This document shows positions 1 through 9,531 of a DNA stretch of 64,000 nt, in pieces (positions within the stretch are counted from its first letter, which is position 1; each line of letters starts with the position of its first letter). The position numbers and the translations under genes are program-made. The notes beneath the pieces are model-generated. The model did not search any database. It was not told the DNA's origin and saw only the letters and a program-made list of their open reading frames with translations. Source of the stretch: Adineta ricciae (lineage: Eukaryota; Rotifera; Eurotatoria; Adinetida; Adinetidae); assembly GCA_905250025.1 (NCBI GenBank), contig CAJNOJ010000206.1, positions 62,001 through 126,000 of the forward strand. The letters are read 5' to 3'.

Positions 1-1
1 T

Positions 2-316
2 ATTCAAAACGCTTACGCACAAATAACAGTCACTGTGAACAAAAGTGCTGAACAGAAGAATTTAGAGTTTTTCATTGCAAATATCATTAGCTTTTTAGCG
101 GCTATTGGACTTGGAGTGAGTAAAATATGTTTTTATTCATTATTTTGTGAACTATTCTGTTCGCTCTCACAGGGTACTTTCTATATATTTCTTGTGATTT
201 CAAGCACTTTCCGTCGGCAATGTAAACGATGTTTATTTCACTTTTGTCTAAATAAAAATGCTACTGTAGCACCTATAAATAATAGTACAAGTGCTAAGCA
301 ACGTACAAAAAACTAA
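2..316 (+). CDS. C-terminal end of a rhodopsin-like GPCR (5' part outside window)
   Basis: The frame is open from the window edge to a TAA at 314-316. A 57-nt intron (116-172, GTGAGT...CACAG) has a length divisible by three, so the frame also reads through it; removing it joins a hydrophobic helix (FFIANIISFLAAIGLG) to GTFYIFLVISSTFRR, which resembles TM7 followed by helix 8 of a rhodopsin-class receptor. The tail is basic and Cys-rich, then polar with N-x-S/T sites. Only TM7 and the tail are present, so ligand class cannot be judged. The family call rests on the TM7/tail pattern and on two other GPCRs in the window. Confidence 0.5.
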   Translation: MQNAYAQITVTVNKSAEQKNLEFFIANIISFLAAIGLGVSKICFYSLFCELFCSLSQGTFYIFLVISSTFRRQCKRCLFHFCLNKNATVAPINNSTSAKQRTKN

Positions 317-789
317 CTTTGTTTGATGTAACCAATGAAATGTTTCAGTTATTCGCTTATGGGAATTTCCTCTTCTTCGTTTCCTTCCCTTTTTTGTATA
401 TAAGTATTTGCATCCTTATAAATAAATCATTAATTTCTAACTATCAAACGATATTCTTTCGATTATACAAGAATCGACCTAATGACACTAAAGAGATGTG
501 ATGGGACATGCTCAGTCCTTTATCCCTGACCAATATATCGAGTATATAACGTGTGGGACACAAGTTTTGCATTATTTTTGCTTTTGGTATTATTTGACAA
601 CGGAAAATAGTAGAAGTTTGAATTTTTTCTTGTTAGAAAAAGTGACGTTTGTAGTGCAGAAATATATAGAAAAATCTAACTGACAAAGCTTCAGGAGGAC
701 TGCAAAAGTTTCAGAACACTAGAGAGTTAAAAATGCTTCTACAACTTTTGGCATTTTTTGTACCAGAAAAAAGATAGTTTTAGTCTAAC

Positions 790-1412
790 TGTTCTTTTGG
801 ATATGGAAATGGTTCATTTTCTAATAAAATAATATATCCAGTTGGTACTCTTCCACTTTCTGTCGCTATAGGTTATATCAATAAACGACTTGATGCTACT
901 GTAGCAAATTCAGGTGAAAGTTCCATATAGCTACAATGTTTGGTTGTTCAAATTTAGTCTTTTGAAAACAAACAACTCGTTTAACTGGTAACAATTCTCG
1001 ATCACAATCATTTGTTATCGATGATTTTAACAATGATAATCATAGTGATGTTGTTGTAGCGAACACAGGCACTGATAATATTGCCGTTTTTCTTGACCGC
1101 GGCGATGGTTCATTTGCAAATCGAACAACATATTCAACTGGTTCATCTTCATCTCCGTATTCTCTCTCTGTAGAATATTTTAATAAAGATGCATATCTCG
1201 ACATAATTGTTGCTAATTATAATAATAATAAAGTTGGCGTTTTTCTAGGACGTAGTAATGGAATATTTGATATCGTTATGCTTTATTCAATGTCATATGG
1301 ATCTCATCCATCGTCACTTGTTGTTGCCGATTTTAGCCGCGATAGAAAGATGGATTTTGGTGTAATAAATAATGGTACTGACAGTTTTAGCATTTACTTA
1401 CAAACTTGCTAA
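790..1412 (+). pseudogene. Decayed FG-GAP/VCBS repeat gene
   Basis: Two blocks carry recognisable FG-GAP units. Around 790-933, in one frame, a YGNGSF...YPVGTLPLSV unit leads into VANSG. From 966 to the TAA at 1410-1412, in another frame, there are further units with DFNND, DVVVAN, LDIIVAN and ADFSRD motifs, ending in a terminal IYLQTC. The two blocks are in different frames and about half a repeat is missing between them, so I read this as a broken gene. It resembles the C-terminal end of the repeats in the gene at 3463-6732 and may be a relic of a paralogue. A 44-nt GT...AG segment (about 915-958) could be an intron but does not restore the frame. Confidence 0.7.
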
Positions 1413-1702
1413 TTGAACAACTTTTTTTTGTCTATCTTCTATTTGTTCAAAGATCTTCCGATTAAGAGCAATTTTAGTGGATGAAAATAACTCAACAAAA
1501 AAACAATAAGATATCATTTTCGACGCTAAAAAATCCGTGTCGATGAATATTTCTTTATGACGTCATAGATGACGTCAATTCATTGTTCGATGCGCAGTGC
1601 AATAAGTAAAAGAAAGAATATTATTTATAAGTAAATCATCAATAAGTGAGATGATTTCATTTGTTTTTATGTGAAAAATTGTGATATTTTCAGTTGGTAA
1701 AG

Positions 1703-2299
1703 ATGGAAATTGCGATTCTTCTGGTTTTATCTGCGATGTTGGTGCAAATGGGATCGTTGGCAACGGATGTTTCGTTTGAAAATTGTGAAAATGCATTTTT
1801 CGATATGAGTGCGAGAGCGAAAGAAACTGGTTGCTTGGAAATTGGAGAACAAGGAGCGAGATTTTGTTTTCTTGGGGAACAAGTGACGAAGAGATCTGCT
1901 CGTTCTCTCTGTTTGAACCGAAAAAAACGAAGCGAGTAAGAGAAAACTTCGAAATTATTCTTTTCAAAATATCTTCGTTGACAGTGAAAGTGAAAACACC
2001 GATTGTCAACATTCAGAAAGTCCAGATGGAACATTATGCGTCACTCCGGACTTCATCTATCAACTCGGCGAAGCTTCTGCTGAGAATTGCACAAAGATTA
2101 ACAATAACAAACAAAAATGCGTTGGACATTCGGTAATTATCACTTGCAATGATAGTATGTTCGAAAAATCTCGATATTCCTCGTCAAAATGCATCATTTC
2201 CTAGGTCAATGGACAATCACACAAGTTTGTAACAAAGGAACAAAATGTCAACAACGACCAAAGTCAAATTCGAATGCCTTCTGTGCACCGAAAAATTAG
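1703..2299 (+). CDS. Secreted cysteine-rich protein A (three exons), possible CBM19-like chitin-binding fold
   Basis: Exons 1703-1935, 1985-2154 and 2205-2299 (introns of 49 and 50 nt, GTAAGA...ACAG and GTATGT...CTAG) join in phase to give 165 residues. The first ATG is at 1703. The protein starts with a signal peptide (MEIAILLVLSAMLVQMGSLA), then a Cys-containing segment, a basic RKKRSD stretch that could be a furin-type cleavage site, and a C-terminal cysteine module with the pattern KCxGxxxxxxC-x4-QW-x5-C-x3-T-x-C. That spacing recalls CBM19-type chitin-binding modules; this is inference from pattern only. An AATAAA lies at 2333-2338. The convergent gene at 2391-3021 has identical architecture and intron phases (2 and 1), so the two are paralogues in tail-to-tail arrangement. 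Confidence 0.75.
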
Positions 2300-2390
2300 A
2301 ACAGAGGAGAACATTGATCATTTTGATTTTTAAATAAAAAGGCCTAACTAATTTATTTATTATTTGCTGAAATTTTATAGAAAAATACAT

Positions 2391-3021
2391 TTAGTTCTTC
2401 TGTTGAAGCAACGTTAATGGACTTAACAATCCACAGACGATATTTTTAATCAATCCGAAAAGCGATAAACACATAGTTCCCGACGGACACAGTTGTTCGA
2501 TGGTCCATTGACCTAAATTAAAGGAAACAGCAAAATCTCTCTCGCCCTGTTTCTCTTTGATTTGCAAAACATACCCAAACTACAAGTAATCGATGTGATC
2601 AGTCCAGCACATTTCTGTTGACCTTGATTATACGAAGTACACGGTGTGGAAGCGGCTACGCCGAGTTGATAAATGTAATCATCAGTGATACACAACGTAT
2701 TTTGAAATTTCGTCGAATAAACACAAGTGCTATTGTCGTTACTAGTGCGCGAAAAAATATCAAATGAAAGTTTGTTTTTTGAAAATTCTTCTCTTACTCG
2801 CTGCGTTTCCTTCGATTACTTCCTTGACAAAGACGAGGAATACTGGCGATAAAAGTTTGATAACCTCGATTACAATTTTCAGGCGAGTCAGGGTGAGATG
2901 CTTCACATTTATCTCTTGAAGCTTCCGCTTTCGCTGCGTACTCATCGGCACATTTTGAACCACCCGATGCGAGAGCCAGTAATTGCACAAATATTAGAAT
3001 CAAGACGATGGCGATCTTCAT
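2391..3021 (-). CDS. Secreted cysteine-rich protein B, paralogue of A
   Basis: Exons 3021-2798, 2741-2575 and 2512-2391 (introns of 56 and 62 nt) give 170 residues. ATG at 3021 begins a clear signal peptide (MKIAIVLILIFVQLLALASG). The mature part is Cys-rich, with an RRKRSD basic site at the exon 1/2 junction exactly where protein A has RKKRSD. A shared core (LC-x4-D-IYQLG...KC-G...ITC...QWTI-x2-C-x2-GT-x-C) follows. The two proteins are well diverged outside this core, so the duplication is not recent. Its 3' end is only 92 bp from that of gene A. Function is unknown; a secreted binding or defence protein is possible. Confidence 0.75.
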
Positions 3022-3462
3022 CGATGAGAAAAACGAAGTAATGTATTTGAGTAGATACTATTCTTTTTCTTCAATGTCTTATTTATAAATAAATCACCTT
3101 TGTTTTACTAGTTGCACTTTTTTCGATCTAAACAACAATCGATTGGCGTCATCAAGTATTGTATCTTTAGAACGAATTTGACGTCACCTATTTCTCATTT
3201 TCTCTATCTCTGATCAATTTTCGTGGAACAATTATGACGTTCAGATGGAGAATCATCACGAGAAATCGAACGATTCTTTGTGAACTTTGAGGGTAGAAAA
3301 TGATGTTGAAAGAGAGAAAAAATCATCCATGCGTACTATCAACAAAAGAAAATTATTTGGGCACACGTGTTTCGTACACGCAGTGTGAGAGCGTTTATTC
3401 GTCAGAAATTAACACGACGAATAAGTTTTGCTTATTCATCATTTAGAAAAGTATTCACTTCA
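3022..3462. promoter_or_regulatory. Divergent intergenic region between protein B and the ART-FG-GAP gene
   Basis: No coding signal is seen. The 441 bp separate two head-to-head genes, so they probably hold both promoters. The frame of the right-hand gene is open back to 3367 (from a GTG), but the first ATG is at 3463. No motif I would name is visible. Confidence 0.3.
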
Positions 3463-6400
3463 ATGGAAAACCATGACACTGAAAGACTAGTGGAAAGAAG
3501 AAATGGACAATCTCGTCCAGTGGAATTAGCAACGATCGAACTCAGTGATGTGAAAATCATAGTTGAAAATGTCGATGATCCATCGGACAATTCTCTAGAG
3601 AAAAATCATCGATTAGTGGAAACGAAAAGTGGAGATCCAATTTCAATGACTACAAATATCATCAACGGTCTTAAGTTAGAATTAAGTCCGGTTGTCGGAT
3701 ACGCCGCAGAACCTTTATTACCACTTTCGAAAGCATGTGCTCCACTGGATTCAATCGTCTACAATTTATCGAATCATATCAAAGTAGCATTGGATCAAAC
3801 ACCAGAAGAGCCGCCGAATGGATTAACCATCGATGAAAGTGCTGCTATTCGTCTGTATACGATGGAAGGTGAAATGCCATATCCGAGTCTCTATTGGATG
3901 CTTAATCAAGCTCTTATGGAGAATAATCGCGAGAAGCTTCGTCCTTATTTAAAATATCTCAAATTATTGTTGACTGCTCTTGTTAAATTGCCATGCAATC
4001 CACAACGGACTGTTTGGAGAGGAGTAACGAAAAATTTAAGTGCAGATTATCCTGTCGGTACTAAAGTAACATGGTGGGCATTCTCATCATGTACCAACGA
4101 AATGAGTGTACTTACCAATGACATTTATTTGGGTAGTAACGGGAAGAGAACGTTGTTCTCTGTAGAAGCGATTAATAGTCGATCAATTACTGCTCATTCG
4201 AGTTTTCCCAATGAAGATGAAATTATTCTTCTGCCTGGAACACATATGGTTGTTCAATCACAATTGAGCCCGGCAATCGATCTTCATATTATTCATTTGA
4301 AACAAATTTTACCTGACACAGTCTTGTTGGAACCACCATTTAAAGGTATTTTCCCCATTTTTTCATTATTCTATTTCAATTGAAAGTATTCGTTTATCTA
4401 GATGCTCATGTTTATCCCATAGTAAAGTAAGTTTTGGATCCTCGATGCTTTTCAACCTAAAACTTTGCCTTCTGTTTATCAGACGTGAATGGTATCGAAA
4501 GAAAAGATTTGCTATTCCAATCTTCCTAGCAGTTATTGTTACTATTATGGTGGTAATTCTTGGCTCTGTTTTAGGAACAAGATCTAACTTCAAACCAACA
4601 GGTACGAGTACAGCCTTAGTATCCTACTTCAACATCGTTTTCTTTTAGCGTATGTGTGTGATGCACCATTCAATGTTCCATTTGCAACACCGGATACTTA
4701 TAAAATTGGGCAAAGTCCAGTTTCAGCCACCCTAGATCATTTTATGGACGGACAAAACTTAGACATGATGATCGTTCAACAGCAAGCTAACGACGTTACG
4801 ATGTTAGTTAGTAACGGTGGTGGAACTTTTCACATTCCGATCTATCCAGTTGGCAGAAGTCCATACTATGTCATAACAGCTGATTTTAACCGCGATAAAA
4901 TACTTGATCTGGCGGTGACAAATTCAGGTGATGGCACTGTCAGTGTTCTGCTGGGAAACACAAACGGCACTTTCCAGAGTCAGAAAAACTATCGAGTCGG
5001 CAGTCTACCAATGTCGATGGTATCAGCTGATTTTGATAACGACACGAAATTAGATGTGGCAGTGATCAATTCTGGCGACAACACTGTTAGCGTGCTACTG
5101 GGTAATGGATACGGAACCTTTCCGATCCAGACGAAATATCCAGTCGGCAGATTACCATACTCTGTGATATCGGGTGATTTTAATAATGACAAAAAACTTG
5201 ATCTAGCAGTAGCTAACTCGGCTGATGGTACCGTTAGCGTCCTGCTGGGCAACGGATATGGAAGCTTCGAAATGAAGGGTAATTATACAGTTGGTCGAAA
5301 TCCATACTCTGTCATATCGAACGACTTTAATAATGATCGAAAGTTGGATTTAGCAGTGGTCAATTTTGGAGATAATACGGTCAGTATTCTGCTGGGAAAT
5401 GGAGACTCGACCTTTCAAACTCAAATCAATTATACAGTGGGAAGTTTGCCACAATCGTTGATATCGACCGATTTTAACAATGATACGAAACTTGACCTAG
5501 CAGTGGCAAATTCTGGCGATAACACCGTTAGTGTATTGTTGGGTAATGCGGATGGAACCTTTCAGAAGCAAGACATTTACACGTTTGGCATTTATCCGTA
5601 CTCCGTTATAGCAGCTGACTTCAACGATGATAATAAACTTGATCTCGCAGCAGCCAGCTTTGGGGACAATACAATCATTTTGCTCCTTGGCAATGGAAAT
5701 GGAACGTTCCAGAAACAAAGTAGATATACAGTGGGCAAAAGTCCCTATTCTGTTATATCGGGTGATTTTAATAATGATAAAAAACTCGATGTAGCGGTAA
5801 CCAATTCTGGTGAAGATACGGTGAGTGTGCTTCTTGGTAATGGACACGGAAGTTTCGAGACTCAGAAACATTACTCCGTTGGAAATTTACCACAGTCAGT
5901 GATATCAGCAGATTTCAACAATGATAACAGCATTGATGTCGTAGTAACGAACTATGGCGACAACACTGTGAGCATCTTGCTTGGCAATGGAAATCGAACT
6001 TTTCATGCTCAAAATATTTATAAAGTTGGCACGAGTCCATATGCTGTCGTATCACGCGATTTTAATCGTGACAGTATACTTGATCTAGCAGTAACCAATT
6101 CAGGTGATGGCACCGTTAGTATCTTGTTGGGAAACGAAAATGGAACATTTCAGATTCTGAATAATTATACTGTTGGTAGAAGTCCATATTCCATCGTAGC
6201 AGGTGATTTTAATCATGATGGAAAACTGGATTTAGCAGCAGCCAACTATCAGGACAACGCCGTCAGTGTTTTGCTGGGTTATGCGAATGGGACCTTCGGA
6301 TTACCGACGAACTACACGGTTGGCAGTCTGCCATATTCTATAATAACAGCTGATTTCAACAATGACAACAGACTGGATTTGGCAGTGGCTAATTATGGAG

Positions 6401-6732
6401 ATAATACAGTCAGTGTTTTGTTGGGCAATGGAGATGGAATCTTCCAGGCTCAGCACAACTACACAGTTGGAAGCTTACCACAGTCGCTAATATCGGTTGA
6501 TTTTAACAATGACACAAAACTCGATCTAGCCGTAGCTAACTCGGGTGATAATACCGTTAGTGTGCTGTTGGGTAATGCGGATGGAACATTTCAGGCTCAA
6601 GTCAAGGGTACGACTGGTACTGCGCCAATCTGTGTGCTCTCTGGCGATCTCAATGGTGATCAGAAACTTGATCTGATCGTTGTCAATGTTGTATCTGCTG
6701 ATGTGTCGATTTTTTTGAACAGATGCAAATAG
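3463..6732 (+). CDS. Single-pass membrane protein: ADP-ribosyltransferase domain + TM helix + 14 FG-GAP repeats
   Basis: Four exons (3463-4345, 4402-4426, 4483-4601, 4649-6732) join in phase through three short introns (56, 56 and 47 nt) into 1036 codons. Residues ~100-295 are an R-S-E class mono-ADP-ribosyltransferase: R186 in VWRGV, FSSCT at 207-211, and E251-x-E253 (EDE) followed by ILLPGT. There is no signal peptide. A basic stretch (REWYRKKR) precedes one hydrophobic helix (~312-334), so the predicted topology is N-inside: enzyme cytosolic, C-terminus extracellular. From ~350 to the end are 14 units of 49 residues with Y-x-VG-x3-P, DFNND-x2-LD (integrin-like Ca2+ loop) and VLLGNG-x-G-T-F; 14 units would suit two seven-bladed propellers. 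Units 6 and 13 are almost identical. The 25-nt second exon is the weakest part of the model. ART and FG-GAP families are known separately; their joint role here is inferred. Confidence 0.8.
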
Positions 6733-6828
6733 ATTGACCACTTTATTTTCGAACAGATGCACTAATTGTTGATTACAAGATAATAATTATATGTTTATTT
6801 TTCGTTTGATTTAAAAAAAAATAATCTC

Positions 6829-6849
6829 GAGGGTGAGGGTGTGGGTGAG
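6829..6849 (+). repeat. Interstitial telomere-like G-rich tract (copy 1)
   Basis: A short run of GAGGGT units ending in GTGTGGGTGAG lies just downstream of the ART-FG-GAP gene. It includes TGTGGG, the unit I recall for bdelloid telomeres. It is too short to be a telomere. Confidence 0.4.
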
Positions 6850-7076
6850 AATATTCGTAACAGAGAAAGCAATACTCACACTCTCAAATGAGTTAAAATA
6901 AAATAACACCGAAACACGGCTTGACGCAATGTCTTGAAATACAAATGCATTCTAATTGATAGTGTTGGTATTATAGTTCATCTATGGTCTTGGTCGAATC
7001 GTGATTAGATCAGTTAATGAAACGGAAAATGAAAAATTTGAAATAAAAGGTACAAAATCAATGATTAGTCTTATTT

Positions 7077-8696
7077 TCAAAATCGTGTGGATTTGATATG
7101 ATTTGATGATGCAATATATTTGATTGATATAATTTTATCATTATCATTAGATATGTTCTTCTCCGTTTTCATATAAGTTTGAACAGGTGATAGTTTATGA
7201 AGTATATAATATAAACCTCCACTAACAATCATACCGAGAAAAAAATTCAATTGATACATTTTAGTAATTATAGATGGAACAGATACACCGATAGCATTAA
7301 TAAAACCAAGAATATTTATTAATATTCCAGCAATGTAAGCAATATATGCTCGCCAATTAATGCCATATGTATAATAATATAGGCCACTACGTGATCCAGA
7401 AAAAAGTTCATTTGTTTCCAGATGTTCATGTCGAACAAGATAATAATCCGAGAGTATAACGCCAACAATAGCACTGACAAATGTTGAATAAGCTGATAGA
7501 TAAGAAATAAATGACGAAGAATTAGAAAGTAAATGCCATGGACAAATACAAAGACCAACAATTGAACAAATATAACCAGATCGTCTCATATTTAAATATT
7601 TTGGACAAATAGCTGTTAAATCACAACCAGCAGAAATACTATTAGCAGCAATATTAACACCTAATTGTGCTAAACAAAATGATAAGGATATTAAAAATAC
7701 ACAAATGCGTGTAATTAATGATGGAACATCATTAAGAAATGTATTTAATAAATCTAATGGATTCCATATTTCTTTTCCATAGATAACTTTTGATGATGAT
7801 CCTATAATTAAACCAATAAAACAAGTCATTGCAAATCCTACTGGAATAATAATTATTTGTGGCCAATAAGTGACTGATGGTCGAATAGCATATCTTGTAT
7901 AATCAGATATATTTACAATCACTGAAACACAACTAGATATACAACTCATAATTGCTGAAATCCATGTCCATATGCGGACACTTGATGAAACTTTTATTGA
8001 TGTCAAAGTTAATTGATGAAGGATAGGTCCTATACCATTTGATTTAATAACAACCCAAATGAAAAAAAATATACCAGCAATTGGTACAATAATAGCTTTT
8101 AATGTAAATAAATGACGCATCTTTTGTGCTGGAAACCATATTGCAATATTTGATAATGACCAAAATATAATAAACCCAATAAAATCTCGCGTATTTGTAC
8201 CTGATGAAATCGGAAATATATTTGGTAGATTGTTATATGAAGGTATGATAGCACGAATACAAATAACAACACATTGTCCGCCTATCCATGCTTGAACACC
8301 ATACCATATACAAGCAATTACTCCTCGATTAAAAACTGGCCATAAACTACCAAAAATTCCAAATGATGCCCGTCCAATAACTGGAAATGATATATGATAA
8401 ATAGCACCGATTCGACCCGAAATACAAGTAAATACGCCAATAATAAAAAAACCAAACCAAACACACATCCATGCTTCCCACCAAGATAAAACATTATCAT
8501 TTCCTATGATGGCACTAATTACCATCCATGTAGCAATATTAATTGCATCTGATAACCAAAATGCAATATAATTCCAAACACCCCAATAACGTTGTTCAGC
8601 TTCAATCACTTTCAAATCATCATTTTGAAGTATAGCTTTAATACCAGTTTGATGCCTTACTGTTGGATCTGCATAGATCCATCCAGGTTTACCCAT
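7077..8696 (-). CDS. NCS1-family nucleobase/allantoin-type transporter
   Basis: An uninterrupted 539-codon frame from ATG at 8696. The N-terminal WIYADPTVRH...EAEQRYWGVWNYIAFWLSDAINIATW pattern is typical of the purine-cytosine/uracil/allantoin permease family (NCS1), and twelve or so hydrophobic segments follow. Conserved-looking elements are GRIGAIYHISFPVIGRASFG, the FNRGVIACIWYGVQAWIGGQ helix and SVIVNISDYTRYAIRP. Length matches the family (about 500-600). It would import nucleobases, allantoin or related hydantoins with Na+ or H+ at the plasma membrane; substrate cannot be chosen from sequence. It has no introns, unlike its neighbours, and the Fur4/Dal4-like start hints at fungal ancestry, which is inference. 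It is transcribed opposite to the ART-FG-GAP gene. Confidence 0.9.
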   Translation of the reverse strand: MGKPGWIYADPTVRHQTGIKAILQNDDLKVIEAEQRYWGVWNYIAFWLSDAINIATWMVISAIIGNDNVLSWWEAWMCVWFGFFIIGVFTCISGRIGAIYHISFPVIGRASFGIFGSLWPVFNRGVIACIWYGVQAWIGGQCVVICIRAIIPSYNNLPNIFPISSGTNTRDFIGFIIFWSLSNIAIWFPAQKMRHLFTLKAIIVPIAGIFFFIWVVIKSNGIGPILHQLTLTSIKVSSSVRIWTWISAIMSCISSCVSVIVNISDYTRYAIRPSVTYWPQIIIIPVGFAMTCFIGLIIGSSSKVIYGKEIWNPLDLLNTFLNDVPSLITRICVFLISLSFCLAQLGVNIAANSISAGCDLTAICPKYLNMRRSGYICSIVGLCICPWHLLSNSSSFISYLSAYSTFVSAIVGVILSDYYLVRHEHLETNELFSGSRSGLYYYTYGINWRAYIAYIAGILINILGFINAIGVSVPSIITKMYQLNFFLGMIVSGGLYYILHKLSPVQTYMKTEKNISNDNDKIISIKYIASSNHIKSTRF

Positions 8697-9531
8697 AATA
8701 AGCAAATGAATAGATAAATTTTATATACAAACAATTGTTTTTTGTTATTTTCCTAATTTATATTTTAACCTTCGAAAAATGTAATGTTAAAGATTAAATC
8801 GAATTTATATATAATGTCAAAAGATAAAAATATTCGTCTATGTGAATAACTTCTCAATAGATCGATGCGTAGAACGGAGGAAGTGTAATATGTCATATTT
8901 TATTTTCATGAATTTCTTCTTTTTTTTCGTTAGAACACATTCGATATTTTTCTCGATTATTAGATTTTTCTGCTTTTCGGATGATGTTAAGAATATCACC
9001 TGGACGTCAATTTTCTGTTATGCAGTTGATTATCTAAATTCTTGAATAAGTCTTCTCAACTGCAGTTAGAATTAGCATACTTTTTGAATTTTTTACGAAA
9101 TGACTTATAGAATAATGAGCCAAAAAAGGACTATGACGAGATGTAAAAATAGAATCCAAGTTGTTATGGATGATTTCAGCAACAGAAAACATCTAATATG
9201 AATTGTTCGGTCGAGGATTAAGCGAGTCTGGCTCGACGAGCGTTACTTGTTATAAATGCTCTAAAAGATTTTGCTGAAAGCTGAAGAAAACGCGTATTCT
9301 CCTTTTTTCACAGGAATTTTAACAGATCTGACCAGTCTAAGTCGGAAAGTTTTGACATGGGTTGCTTCGACTGTTTGAAGTTTAGAAACGAAAAATCAGT
9401 AAGAATAAATTCGAGTGTTTGAGAAGATTGATGTGTCAATATACTATTTTGACTTTTACCCTCAACCTCAATATTTTTACAAGTCAAATTTACGTGAAAG
9501 ACATATAAAGCGAATCAAATAAAGAGAGTAA
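8697..9531. other. Intergenic, one short dispersed repeat only
   Basis: No convincing coding exon. The only structure noted is the 44-bp GTCGAGG...CGACGAGCG repeat at 9210-9253. The rest is AT-rich. Confidence 0.4.
9210..9253 (+). repeat. Short dispersed repeat S1, copy 1
   Basis: Consensus GTCGAGGGTTAAGCGAGTCT, then a few variable bases, then CTCGACGAGCGTTA. Other copies are at 20002-20050 (+) and 28225-28270 (-). The GAGTCTGGCTCGACGAGC part is partly self-complementary. Confidence 0.6.

Noticed and set aside
1575..2034. Long ORFs on the minus strand opposite secreted protein A
   Set aside because: They are antisense to a plus-strand model with signal peptide, two in-phase introns and a paralogue.
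3367..3462. Upstream extension of the ART gene from GTG 3367
   Set aside because: The open frame there starts from a GTG; the first ATG is 3463, and no splice acceptor clearly supports coding use of the extension.
4989..5871. Minus-strand ORFs within the FG-GAP repeats
   Set aside because: They arise from the periodic codons of the repeats on the other strand and match no protein pattern.
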